DNA of 64,000 nt from Dastarcus helophoroides (lineage: Eukaryota; Arthropoda; Insecta; Coleoptera; Bothrideridae). The notes beneath the pieces were generated by a model. The model was given only the letters and a program-made list of their open reading frames with translations, ran no database searches and had not been told where the DNA came from. The stretch spans positions 38,181,435 to 38,245,434 of the forward strand of contig CM053325.1 of the NCBI GenBank assembly GCA_028583605.1. Direction: 5' to 3'. The position numbers and the translations under genes are program-made. The stretch's first letter is position 1; each line of letters starts with the position of its first letter. This document shows, piece by piece, positions 24,180 through 35,159 of the stretch.

Positions 24180-27100
24180 ATGAAGGTCTTGATTAGTACA
24201 ATTTTAATTTTATTTCTGCAAGGAGGCCAATCTGTGAATAAATATAAAGAATGGCATGAACACAATTCAAGAGTGTTGAAATTTAAGTGCAAGGATGCCC
24301 AGCCGAGAAGTTTTTTGGTGGCAGATTTAATTAACACCGACACGTTTGACACCGATGTAAGTACGAGATTAATTACATATTAGATTCTAGGAAAATATGA
24401 TCAACTTTGAGAACGTTTCTATTAATAGCTGGGGATTTTAAAAGCACTAACTATAATTAATCATAACTCGGGATTATTTTGATATAAATACATAATTATG
24501 AATTCGAATTGTTTACGCGCGAGACTTTGAAGACAGAAAAATAAAAGCAATTTTTTCAACAAAAAAATAAGGTAATTTATGCACTTCTGCACCTGCAGAC
24601 ACCTTTCCGTTGCAATAACTATTATTATTGTTACTAATCGCGATCCGAAAGGAATTTCATTTGCTTTTTCTCCGTTCTTCGTTAGTCTCACGATCATTTC
24701 TTTGAGATCTTGAAATGTTAAAATATATGTGTATTCCATAAAAATATGCAAATAAAAAGTGCCATCAGATCAATAAGAAAGAATAAAAACATGTCATTGC
24801 TGTTGCCAATACGAAATCTTGCACGTTGGAGTATATTAAGGGAAACAAATATGAAAAATAAATAAATTAAAAAATAGTCAGCCAGTTATTACTAAAGGCC
24901 GGATTTTAAGCACTAAAAATCTTTAAAATAAGGGCTTATATTAGCACTAAAAATAGGCATTTTAAGTATTAAAAACAATATTTTAAGCATTTATTTCCAA
25001 ATAATATATATACATATACACCTTCTTCCAACATTGGTCATCATCAACATTATTATCATTTATATTACAAGTGATTATTAAATATCGCTTTAGGTTCTCT
25101 AAACTAAAATTTTTGCGTCTGTCCGAAATAATATGTTTCAATTTAGAAAATGTTCTTCCTTACTCTACAGATATAATAGTTGCAGACTTAAAACATACAA
25201 TTTTGTCCACTGGTAATTCGACATTAGCTTCATTCCCACAAAGAATCTCTGAAATATTTTTTAAAGTTTGGTATTCAGTATTCTCATCTAGTAAATGTTG
25301 CAATTTTTGAAAACTCTTATTTCCTTTATCTCCAGGAATTCCAGATTTTTTTTTTATTATATCTTCAACCAGTTTTATTAAAGCTGTTAGTAATTCACCT
25401 CGTTTTTCACAAGCTCTTATTCAGACCCACAAATCAGAGTAGTAGTAGTAGTAGAAGCAATAAAACTGAGAGCATCCTTAACACTTTCTTGCTGAAGAAG
25501 TTCTTTAACGATTGCTATCGATGATGCGTCATCTTCGTCGAGGTTGTCCACAATTTGCCTAAATGTGGTAAAATTCTTAGAATAATATACAACAGCTGAA
25601 ATCTGTATACCCCATTTTGTTAATATTGGTTGAGGAGGCAAAAGTAGATCAGAAGCCATTTCTTTAAACACTTGATTCTCGAAGATCGTTTTAAGAAAAT
25701 TTGCTTACCAAATGAAATTAATTTGTCTACATGAGGGAATCTTCGACGAATTTCTTCAGCGACTCTGTGTAAGACATGGGCTAAGCAAGTCAAATGCATC
25801 ATTTTCAGAAAAATAACTTTCAAGCTTTTTGCCTCCTTTTTCATGTAAGAAGCCGCATCAAATATGAATAAAAGTACGCGTACCCAAATGTTACTGTTGC
25901 CAAATGTCTTGACGTATTTGAACTAATTTTTGTTGGTAGGCATTCTCCAAATATCCCTTTCTTAAAGAAGATTCACAGGGAAGCTTTTATTTGGTGTATT
26001 TCTCAAATAAATCTTTTATTGATTTGTGTTGTACTTTTTATAAAGATATACCAACTTCAACAAACCCAGTACATACATCCATGGAAAACAGACTGATGGT
26101 TATTTATCCCCATAAACGGTTATAGAAGACCTTGTTTTTTAGAATTTTTCTTTTTAATTGCAACCTCCTCATGAACGTTATTTCTCTATTAAGATTTTTT
26201 TCACACACTTTACACTTCCCCATTCTTTGACAAAATGTCTATTCGGAATTCGTGAATGAATTTTTGTAATTTGTCTTTCAATGAAGACAAGACTTTAGGC
26301 ATTTTTTCTGAAATTAGGTACGAAGGAATTTCCAAAAGAAACGAACGTGAACCAACTTACATTCACAACGTAATAAGCAGAAAATAATAATGATAAAATA
26401 AATATATCTCAAGAATTTAACCATACCTGCAATTGCACCCCTAGTGAGATATATTGCATTGTATAGAGCGAGGGTTAATGAGTAGAAGAATTTTTTTTTT
26501 ATTTTAATAAACATTTAGAAGCAAATATAATTAAAATGCAATTAAGATATTATGAAATTGTGAAAAAACCATTATTATGTTTTTATAAGCAAATATTTTC
26601 TATTAAAAGCTTTTTAAGTAGTAACCTCTTGAAATTAGCAAAAATAAGCACTTTAAGCATATTGCTTAAACTTCCGGGCTTTAGTTATCATAAATTGCAC
26701 CCAATGTAAAATACTAAATACTTCTCGATAATTTTATTACATGAGTAGGCTCTCCAAGCAAAAGTCAATTTCAAATAAATTCAAGTTGTACAAGCACAAT
26801 GTCGTGTTAAACCCGAAATTTCGAATTTATGTCAGCACAAAAGTTTTAGAAATTTTGAATCTAAAGACGATATTTTAGGAAAAACTGTAATTTCGGAAAC
26901 AACAGTTTTAAGAAAAATAGAAAATTTTGCCAAAAGAGGGAAGAAAAAATTTCTCGAATAAGAAATACTCATTATGAGATTAAAGTTGATTAAATTCGTA
27001 ATAAACGACCACATAATTGAAAGCTAATAATAATTAATAAATAATTAAAAGATTGCAACAAAGTTTTTTAAAATATTCTAACAGCTTAAAGCGACAGGTT

Positions 27101-27425
27101 CATTTAGAACCAAATCTCCATCTTCTTAAATTTTAGAGTAAGAAATTAATACTGACGTAAGAACGTGGGGTTGAATTTCTAGAAACCGTAGGATTGAATA
27201 TTTATTTTTTTTCAGAAAATTTTTCCGGCTCACACGATTTTGCACCGTTGCGAGTCATCTGGATGCTGCTCGTCTAGAACCAAGTGCTTACCTGAAAACA
27301 CAGCAGACGTAACAGTAGTGATAGGACTTGTTAAACAGGGAGCTTCCACCATCGAATTTCTCGATTTAACGGCCCTCAATCACACGCATTGTTCATGCCA
27401 GGATGGTTCAAATAAACCCAAATAA
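24180..27425 (+). CDS. Secreted PDGF/VEGF-like growth factor (PVF-like), gene 1
   Basis: Two exons, 24180-24356 and 27216-27425, give 128 aa; the 2859-bp intron has gtaagt and a T-rich tract ending ttcag, in phase 0. Residues 1-18 (MKVLISTILILFLQGG) form a signal peptide. The cysteines are Cys37, Cys71, Cys76, Cys77, Cys83, Cys118 and Cys120, in the order C ... RCESSGCC ... HTHCSC, the cystine-knot signature of the PDGF/VEGF family; an NHT glycosylation sequon precedes the last CxC. In insects such factors activate a PVR-type receptor tyrosine kinase in blood-cell survival and cell migration; that role is inherited from the family and not shown here. At 128 aa it is compact, a bare knot domain without a long C-terminal tail. 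A homologous gene lies 6 kb away in inverse orientation. Confidence 0.85.
24888..26690 (-). mobile_element. Decayed hAT-like element inside the intron of PVF-like gene 1
   Basis: ACTAAAGGCCGGATTTTAAG near 24892 and CTTAAACTTCCGGGCTTTAG near 26666 are imperfect inverted copies and probably mark the ends. Both are followed inward by repeated TTTAAGCA(C/T) pieces. No target duplication is clear, so limits are approximate. It contains the transposase fragments at 25417-25844. Confidence 0.55.
25417..25844 (-). pseudogene. hAT-family transposase fragments
   Basis: Two overlapping frames encode pieces of one hAT transposase: LKVIFLKMMHLTCLAHVLHR, EEIRRRFPHVDKLISF and IFLKRSSRIKCLK (25844 downward), then a frame change to LLLPPQPILTKWG, VVYYSKNFTTFRQIVDNL and DEDDASSIAIVKELL. 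This HLTCLAH-HRVAEEI block is typical of the central domain of these proteins. The BED finger and C-terminal dimerisation region are not recognisable. It is dead through frameshifts and truncation. Confidence 0.75.
26800..27060. repeat. Short piece of the degenerate A/T array within the intron
   Basis: It is the same GAAATTTTG/AAAAACTG composition as the large blocks, lying before the 3' splice site of PVF-like gene 1. No gene. Confidence 0.4.
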
Positions 27426-27547
27426 TTTGACAATGAAGCAATCGCGAAGAGAGTTAAATCGTCCACATGGAGTCACCACTGTTTAAAATTACAGTTAGAA
27501 GGAAGAATATTTATGTTTTGTATTTTTATAAATTGTAAACTATTTTG

Positions 27548-27553
27548 AATAAA
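27548..27553 (+). terminator. Poly(A) signal of PVF-like gene 1
   Basis: AATAAA lies about 125 bases after the stop codon. Confidence 0.55.
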
Positions 27554-27559
27554 CGTTTA

Positions 27560-28660
27560 AAGTAATTTTCTAAACTATTAATCCAACACAGTCATTATTT
27601 ATGGGATAGTTCTTGGTTTTATATTTGGTTAATTTGTGAAGTCCACCCCTAAATAATTTTCTTCTTCCCCTAATTACTAATTTAATTTCATGGATGTCTA
27701 ATTTATAACTGTAAAAAATAAAATTGACAACAATTTACAAAAATGTTTTGAAAGTTGAAAGTTCAAGTTTGAAGTCACGGATTCTAGAAGGAGGATAATG
27801 GATTCTCGTAAAAAATTGTACGGAAAAAGCATCTAGAGAGCAGGTAGTACCTTCTCGTGATATCAGGAGTGATGGAGTTTTACTACCAATACCAATAAAG
27901 AACAAAGAAATTAAATATGGCTATTAAACAGCGGTGGAGAAATGAGAAATGTCGAAATTAGCCAATTTCGTTTAATTTTACTGTCATTTGTTACCATGTT
28001 CATTCATATTTTTTTACCAAAAAGATGATGACTTACCATCATCTATTATTTTAAATAATAGATATATCTTTAACAAACTATCGTAATGCACAAACCAATA
28101 AATCGCTATTTATCACAGAAGGTACCGACAGTGTGGTACATAATTTAAGAAAGTGAATAGAGAAGTTTCCATTTTTTTGTTATTGATTAATTATCATAAT
28201 TTAAATAAAATGCCACAAATATCTAAAAGAATCATTAAAATATCTCTAGAAATGAAAAAGTATCTTTGAAGTTGCATTTGTAAGAATAAATTTAGTTACG
28301 CGTGTGACGTCATTTGGCCTAAACCGCACGGGTAGAATTACCCTTAAAATCGTTTATCAGTCGATAAACGTGTCTCTTAGATTTCGGTCCTTTAAAACAT
28401 ATCCAAAAATTTGCAGAGTTAGGAAGCTTTTCTTCTTGTTCAGTGATTTGTGATGCGACGATCTCGGACGAGTCAGATGACGTGACATATACAGACGTTC
28501 GCGCTAAAATACGTAAACTTCAATAACCTATTTCTCAGTCATTTATTAACGGATTTCAAAAAATTTTCCCATGGTTTATTAGTTTTGGTCTATATTTTAA
28601 TCTCATTACATTAAACATAGAATTAACAACATCATGAAACTTCTCCATTAACACTTTGCA
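27560..28660. other. Intergenic, no supported gene
   Basis: AT-rich with one GC-richer patch (28295-28500) that has TGACGTCA at 28305 and the variant TGACGTGA at 28478. It may be a remnant of the same repeat as at 10636-12523. No gene. Confidence 0.4.
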
Positions 28661-28661
28661 A

Positions 28662-28731
28662 AGCGTAGTAGTTCAGTGGTAGAAAACTACACCCGTAACA
28701 TGAAGGTCCAGGATTCGATCTTAAATCACCC
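28662..28731 (+). repeat. tRNA-like sequence, probable SINE head (copy 2)
   Basis: GTAGTTCAGTGGTAGAAAAC is a good A-box/D-arm match, and GTCCAGGATTCGATC matches a T arm with B box. The acceptor ends do not pair, so it is a tRNA-derived repeat or pseudo-tRNA. It faces copy 3 across 310 bases. Confidence 0.55.
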
Positions 28732-29041
28732 TCATTTTAAAAAATTTTTATTACATTATTTTTTTTAGAATAATCCTCTTCCTTTATTTCAATATACATT
28801 TTAATTATCACTTTTAGAGTAAATTGCTAATTCTTTATCTATTCTGTTTATACTGGTACCCTAGTATTGGAGTTAATAGATAACCTACGTTTTTCTTTAA
28901 GTCTTGTATTAGCTATTGAAATGATCTTTAAATAACAATAAGAAGAGTGATAACAAAAAGGAAATTATTATTTGTTTTTAATTAAGAATATTCTGGCTAG
29001 GCTACCCCTTTGTTTACAATAACATTCAAAAACCGTCGTTA

Positions 29042-29108
29042 CTGGGTATCAGACCCTAGACTTTCGAATTTGCAGACTGCAGTTCTACCGCTGAGTTACC
29101 ACCACATG
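29042..29108 (-). repeat. tRNA-like sequence, probable SINE head (copy 3)
   Basis: On minus, ATGTGGTGGTAACTCAGCGG then GTAGAACTGCAG forms a D-arm-like region, and AGGGTCTGATACCC gives a T-arm-like hairpin. It shares ACATGTGGTGGTA with copy 1. The motif CCTAGCCAGAATA occurs near both copies 1 and 3, but on different sides. Not a functional tRNA. Confidence 0.55.
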
Positions 29109-29261
29109 TTATCCAGGACTGGCGAAACGATTTAAATGCGAATGGTGGGTAAAATTCCCTCACTCCTAAGCCGTAACAGGAGTGACGAAACCCTACTTTT
29201 TGGTGAAAAATCATATTGGAATTTTTTTGGATTAGAATCGATTTTAGTGTTTCACGAATTT

Positions 29262-30810
29262 CTTGTTTTTGTCTTGTTCTTGCTGCAACAACAAGACAAC
29301 AAAGTTGTGAGCAAGAACAGTACAAGACGAGAAGTTTTTCTAACAAGAGCAAGTTTTTTGTCGAAAAATCAGCAAAAGCAAAACTTTTTGCTTGTTTCAA
29401 TATTTTCTTACAATAAGCTTTAGAACAGTGTTTTTAAACGTTTTTGAATACACAATCCCTTTAGAAATAATAAAATCGGATGACTCCTTCCAAAATAAAA
29501 TGTGTAAAAAATTGAAAGTTCAGAAAATATCAAGATTAAAAGAAAAATTCAGTGTTAAATTTTTCCTCAAAATGACTCTTTAACTATCCGAAATTGAAGA
29601 AAATGTTAATTTGTTCCTAAATTTTGATTATTTTTTTCAGAAATTTTGAAAGCTTTCCCAAATTGTTAATTATATTCTCTAAATTTCAATTCAAATTTTG
29701 ATATTTTTCCTTGAAATTAAATTTTACCACAAAATTTTGACTTTGATTCGATTTTTTCTAAATATTTTGTCTTTAATCGCAAAATTTTTCCGCGCCCAAT
29801 TCAACTCAATTCCGATTTATTATTAAGATTTGGAATTTTAATGTCAAGAGTTCGAATCTGAACTCTAAATTTCACAATACATATTTTTAAGAAATTTCTT
29901 TAACGAATTCAAAGTTTATAATTAAATTCAAAAAAGTCGACTCTGCAATGGAAAATTAAGTAAAAACATTACACTAATTTAAAATAGAAAATTCAGAATT
30001 TGAGAAGAAATTAGGAATTTTTGAAAAAAACTCTAATTTTTCTCTGAAAATTTCAATCTCCCGTTTCAACGTAAAATTTTTGATTTAACATTTTTACTTT
30101 TTCTTACAGCATTTCGAATTTTTTAGAAATTTTATTTTTTTCCAGAAATCGTAAATGTTTCTATTTCAATTTTTCTCCTAATTTCTAAATTATTGCAATT
30201 CTAGTAAAAAAATCTTAAATTTGAGTGTAACCTCGAAAAAATCGACTTTGACTGAAAAAACTCGAACTGAAAAAAATCAAATTCAATCATCAAATTTCAA
30301 AAAATTACAAATACCAAAAAAAGTTCGAAATGTACAAATAAAATTTTTAAACATTGAGTGTTTTCGTAATTAATAATTTTTTGAATTTTTCTTAAAAAAA
30401 ATGTTGAGTTTTGCCAGAAAAGTATAAACTGAAATTTTGAATTTTGATTTTAAAGGTTCTGATTTCGCGAACGTCTAGATATTTCAGGAAAAACACACGA
30501 AACTAAAACTTAAACTTTAAAGTTGAGAAAGATTATTTTATTTTTATTTTACCTCGAAATTTCGATTTTCGTTTAAAAATTCCAATTTTTTTTATAGATC
30601 TTGGGAAGGTTTTCGAATTTATCGTTTTCTTTTGTCTTTACATCTTTTATAATTGATATATAATTTTTAAATCGATCGTGTGCAATTAATTCTGAATCTG
30701 TTTTGTTGTTGCTCATGCGCAAAAAAGACAAGCCAGCAAGAAATTGGTAAGGAACGAAGTAAAACAACTTCTTGTCTTGCTCGGCAAGACAAGACAAGAA
30801 GTTTAATAGC
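29262..30810. repeat. A/T array block bounded by CTTGTC-rich ends
   Basis: TTTCTTGTTTTTGTCTTGTT (about 29264) and the inverted family AAGACAAGACAAGAAG (about 30785) bound about 1.5 kb of degenerate array. Both borders also hold AACAACAAGAC/GTTGTTGCT pieces. They may be the ends of a non-autonomous element like the one at 3421-5950, but no exact duplication was found. The frames at 29056-29423 and 30573-30883 arise from these borders and are not genes. Confidence 0.4.
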
Positions 30811-31440
30811 AGGACAAGAAATCTCGTTTATTAATTCTATCTATCACTGCTGCGACCTAGTTTGGAGATATTTAAATTTTTAATGATAAAAGTTGACAAT
30901 ATTTTAAAACTTTTTTTGAAATATGACTACATGATATCTAAATTCTTAAAACGCTTTAAATATTTAAATTTTTCCCACGGAAAATTATTGATGGAATGTT
31001 AAAAATTTTTATGCATTTCAATTTATTATTTTTAAGTAGAAAGTGGGGGTTTTTCTAGTAATTTGAACCTTATGTTTATAATTTTTAATTTCTTTGTGGA
31101 AAATTTCTCTTTTTATTTCTTAATTTTTACCTGAAATTGAAAATTTTGACTTGAGTAGTTTTGAATTTAAATTGGACTTTTTTACGAATTTTGACTGTTG
31201 CTACTAAACATTTTTGTTGGCTTTAAATTCATTTATTTCTGATTTTTCATTTACTCAGATTTTAACTTTTAAGACATATTTTCTAAAATTTTCAACATAC
31301 CAAAAATCTCCTTTTTTTAAATATATCCTGATTTTAAACTTGATATTTTTACCTTTTGACCTAAAACTTAGATTTTAAACTTAACATTAAATTTTATCTT
31401 TTTTGAAAGATTTATTCTTTACTTTCTAAAAGTTGATTAT
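30811..31440. repeat. Degenerate A/T array, continuation
   Basis: T-rich orientation on plus (TTTTGACTTGAG, GAATTTTGACTG). No gene or element end recognised. Confidence 0.45.
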
Positions 31441-32215
31441 ACACGATGTTTAAAAAAATTGGTACAAAACTTAGGGAGGCAAAAGTAGAGCAAAAATTAA
31501 TAAAAAAAGTTTACATAAACATAGGTCCTATTTAGCACCGTTACTGAGATATAGCCTTCTAAAAGGGGCTATATCATTTCACTATTTTTTGAATAATTTT
31601 CTTTATAATTAACATAATAAAATGAAATTTGCAGATAAAGATTATGTGCTGAGGGTCTTTAATTGCCATAAATTAGGTAGGTTATAAATAAAGGGAGTTT
31701 TTTAGCTACCCTTAACACAAATTTGTCCGTCGTCCTCGGACCAGTGTGACTGCGGACAAGATTAACTCTGTTCAACGCTTTTTGGAAGGTGAGCTCCGTT
31801 TAACCGTTGGTGAAATTGGAACTCAAATGGGGATAAGCTTTGGGAGTGCTCAATCCATCATTACAGATGACTCGGGGTTTCGAAAATTTTCGTCAGGTGG
31901 ATACCTCGTCTTTTGACTGAAAAACAGAAACAACAACGTCTGGAGATTTGTCAGTTCCATCTTGGACGTTTTCAACGTCAAGGTGATGGCTTTTTGCAAC
32001 GTGAATCTAAACATGCAAGCCTGCAGTGGAGAAGAAAGGGGGAAGGTGCACCTGCCAAGGCAAAAACTCGCCTCTTAGCTGGAAAGGGTCTCGAGACAGT
32101 GTTTTGCGATTTTAAAGGAGCTGTGCATGTCGATTTTCTGCATAAACGTCGTACGGTTAATGCTGCCTAGTACTGCCAGCTATTGGATGACGCAAAACGT
32201 GCATATCCGCATATA
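31441..32215 (+). pseudogene. Mariner-like transposase remnant lacking a catalytic segment
   Basis: Near 31747 the frame reads VTADKINSVQRFLEGE, LTVGEIGTQMGISFGSAQSI and GFRKFSSGG, the helix-turn-helix part of a mariner transposase, up to a stop. The 31913 frame continues with RLEICQFHLGRFQRQGDGFLQR, then jumps directly to ESKHASLQWRRKG and AKTRLLAGKGLETVFCDFKG to HKRRTVNAA. The short stretch between, which in this family carries the first catalytic aspartate, is gone. The left end may be ACACGATGTTTAAAAAAATT (31441); no right end is seen. Confidence 0.8.
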
Positions 32216-32640
32216 TAGAAAAAGTGTAGATTTTGAGTGTAAGCTAGATTTTAGAAAAAAAGTATTTTTCTGACATCAGTCAAGAATGCCCATTTTCTCG
32301 GCGCAATCCCAGGCCACGAAATAAATACGTTACTAAGGAATAGTTACAAAACACTCCGAGAAAGTTTTTTTTCGTCCTAGGCTCAGAAAGTTAGGTAACT
32401 TTCCCGTACCGGAAAACAAGAAACAATTTGTAATTGTCAAGAAAACGATTTCAATTGAATAAATTTATAAAATTTTTTAAATGTAAGTAATATTGATTGC
32501 GATTTCAGAAAAAATAGTATGTGTACCTCGCAGTAAAAGCACATTCCTGGACTTCAATGTATGTTAGCCTTGGCTAATGCCAAGGCAACAATGTACATCG
32601 TCGTCCGCGAATGTTTTGCTTTTACTACTAGATACACAGT
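32216..32640. other. Intergenic, nothing recognised
   Basis: Mixed sequence after the mariner remnant; no gene, RNA or repeat border that I can support. Confidence 0.4.
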
Positions 32641-33720
32641 ATACTATTAATTTCAAACTGGAAAATTCGGGAATATAGTTGAAAGTTTGAAATTCACAAA
32701 GAAATACATAATTTCTTAAATTTTCGAATTGACTAAATTAAAATTTAAGATAGGAATTCTGCTAAAAAGTTAGAGTTATAAAGAAAAAATCAACATTTAT
32801 CAAAATATAATTTTATTTTTTTAACTACAATGCACTTGAAAGAGGTAACCCTATTATACACGTGGGACACTGCGGGTAGGAGATAGAAACGAAAATATAT
32901 GGTGATAAAATTTGAAGCTAAATTCAAAATTTCGAGAAAAAAGTCAAAATATTAGGATTCAAGTAGGAACTTCAGGAAAACAGTTTAAAATGTTTAAAAA
33001 AATTTCAAATTTTTACTGAAAAGTTGAGGTTTTAGGAAAAAGACTAATAAGACTAAGAAAAAATCCAATTCCGAAGAAAGGAGAAAATATTGAGAATATT
33101 ATCGAATTTTACAAAAGAACTTAGTTTTTTTTAACTTAGGAATTTCAGGATTAAACTAGACAGTTGAACAGAAACTTGACATGAATAAAAAATGTAGTTA
33201 TTTTAAAAAATGTACCTTTAATACAAAATTTAAAAAAAAAGTTTGAAATTTAAACTCGCAATTTCTTAAAGTAAAACTTTTGAGATACTAGTCGAAATGG
33301 TACGAAAAAAAGTCAAATGGACAGAAAAAGTCTAAATTCTGAGGATATGTATAATGTTAAAATTTTAGAAACAGGTAAAAATTTTGATTTGAAGACGTAA
33401 CTTTCAAAAAAAAAATCGGCATTGCGTCAAAAAACAAAAAAAATCGATAAAAAAATGTTTACAATTTTTAAGTTAAGATATTCACGATTGAACCCGAAAG
33501 CTTAGAAAAGTTCTTTTAAAAAAAAACGCACAGTTTATTGAGAAATCGAATTTAAATAAAAAAAGTGGTTATTTTTAGTTGAAACTAAAAATCTTCTGAA
33601 AAAAGCTAATATTTTAAAATTAAGGTCAAAATTTTGAAAAGTCAAAATTTTTAGAAAAAATCTAATTTTGTTAAATATTCTTTGATTTATTTGTCTTTTT
33701 CCACTCATTATTTTCAATGG
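32641..33720. repeat. Degenerate A/T array, block before PVF-like gene 2
   Basis: A-rich on plus, with pieces such as AAAATTTCGAGAAAAAAGTC near 32925. It runs to within 50 bases of the 3' end of the next gene. Confidence 0.5.
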
Positions 33721-33764
33721 GTGTAAAGGGTGTTACAAAAAATATCCTAATATTGAAAACAAAT

Positions 33765-33770
33765 TTTATT
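33765..33770 (-). terminator. Poly(A) signal overlapping the stop codon of PVF-like gene 2
   Basis: On minus, ATCAAATAAAATT contains the TAA stop inside AATAAA. If used, the mRNA would have a very short 3' UTR. Confidence 0.45.
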
Positions 33771-35084
33771 TGATAACATCACATGGCTTTTGACAAGCAC
33801 ACTCGGTGTGGTTTTCTGCTTTAATTTTGAACAATTCCATTCTTCCCATCTTTCGTTGGCCAAACACAAGGGTGACTTCCTCCGATTGCGTTTTGGAACA
33901 TATTTGGTTTGGAGGACAACATCCCGAAGCTTCACACCTATGCAAATAGGTTGAAGAAGGAAACATGCCCTGTAATAAAACCAAATAAAGATTAGCGATA
34001 AATTTTAACAAATATAATACACATGAATATCGAGCAGAGTAAATAACTTAAAAATGGATAATTAAATTTGGAATATGGATTTTTCACATTAAATGGAGGA
34101 TATTGTTAGAAATATATTTTTTTGAATACTTTTCATTGAAATTTTATTAATGTTCGAGTTATTTTAGACGAATATGGTTTAGAGAGCAGGCATTAATAAC
34201 ATTTTTGTGAAATATAGCCACATGCGAATTTTCTACTTTACTTTAAGGGTGATTTACAAATAGTTACAGTAAACTAATTACAACACGCAACACTACTGGA
34301 AGTTGATTCCATGGCTAATGCAAATTGGATATCTGACTTTAGGAAAAATCACATATCACTACACATTTGACTTCTACTCAAAAAAATAGACTCGACAATT
34401 TGTCACAAAACCCTACCCGTTATGATGGTTTTAAATGCGACATTACTTATATAGTAAACAAACCCTTTTCGTTTTGTTTCATCATTATTTGGATCATTTT
34501 GTATTATTTTTTCAACTTCCAAGTATTATTTGTTCTTGTACAGTGATGTCGCGTTTTCGCGCCAATTAAAACACTTTAATGTTGTTTCATGCATTTTACT
34601 CTATAAAGGTAAGCTCAGATTAGGACGGAAAGCAGAGCATTAGAGCGCGAAAATCCGCCAGGATCTATTACACATGTTCTTATCCGGTAACGCACACTAT
34701 TGGCGCGTCGAGTTGGCGCGGGTTTAAGTAATTCCCCTTAAGAACCGCTGTTATCAAATCTTTCCTCCCCGATGCGCTGCTCTGTTCTTAAACCTAATCT
34801 GCGCTTACCTTAACACAATGTCATTTACCCGAAATAAAAATACTTATAGATTAAACTATGTTATGATGCTTTTAGGACAATTCATAAGTAAGAATGTAAT
34901 ACTTACGTTCTTATCTCAACTCCTTTAGGGGAATTGCTCTCGGTTGGGGTAACGAACATTTGAATTTGGTAACTCTCGCCTGATGTTTAATGAGTTGTTT
35001 TTTGTCTTCCCTGTCATCTCCTTCGATGCAGAGATACAATAACGATAGAAACGTTAAAACTGTTGGAACTGTAGTGAATAACAT
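33766..35084 (-). CDS. Secreted PDGF/VEGF-like growth factor (PVF-like), gene 2, possibly broken
   Basis: Exon 2 (33969-33766, after attacag) encodes GMFPSSTYLHRCEASGCC, then CSKTQ, an NHT sequon, ECACQKPC and the end at VIK. Its cysteine order matches gene 1, with one extra Cys. Exon 1 starts at Met 35084 (MLFTTVPTVLTFLSLLYL, a signal peptide) or at 35120; the later Met is preferred because the TATA box at 35149-35154 puts transcription start near 35120. Exon 1 reads KFKCSLPQPRAIPLKELR and then hits TAA at 34911-34913, nine bases before a strong gtaagt donor. Exon 2 needs phase 0, as in gene 1, and no donor upstream of the stop supplies it. Thus gene 2 is a recent pseudogene, uses an unseen extra exon, or the sequence has an error. 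The intron holds a MITE. Confidence 0.65.
34607..34810. mobile_element. PIF/Harbinger-type MITE, 204 bp, in the intron of PVF-like gene 2
   Basis: The ends AGGTAAGCTCAGATTAGG and CCTAATCTGCGCTTACCT are inverted with one mismatch, and TAA flanks both sides (34604-06 and 34811-13). A 3-bp T-A-A duplication fits PIF/Harbinger. The interior is GC-rich against the surroundings (GGCGCGTCGAGTTGGCGCG). There is no open frame. Confidence 0.75.
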
Positions 35085-35148
35085 GTTTAACAGCCTTGAG
35101 GTAGATCGAGCGAGTTGCAAGAATGAAAACGTTATCCTAGGTTCCTCA

Positions 35149-35154
35149 TTTATA
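35149..35154 (-). promoter_or_regulatory. TATA box of PVF-like gene 2
   Basis: On minus, GGTATAAATGAGG lies about 30 bases before 35120 and 65 before the preferred ATG. Confidence 0.55.
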
Positions 35155-35159
35155 CCAGT

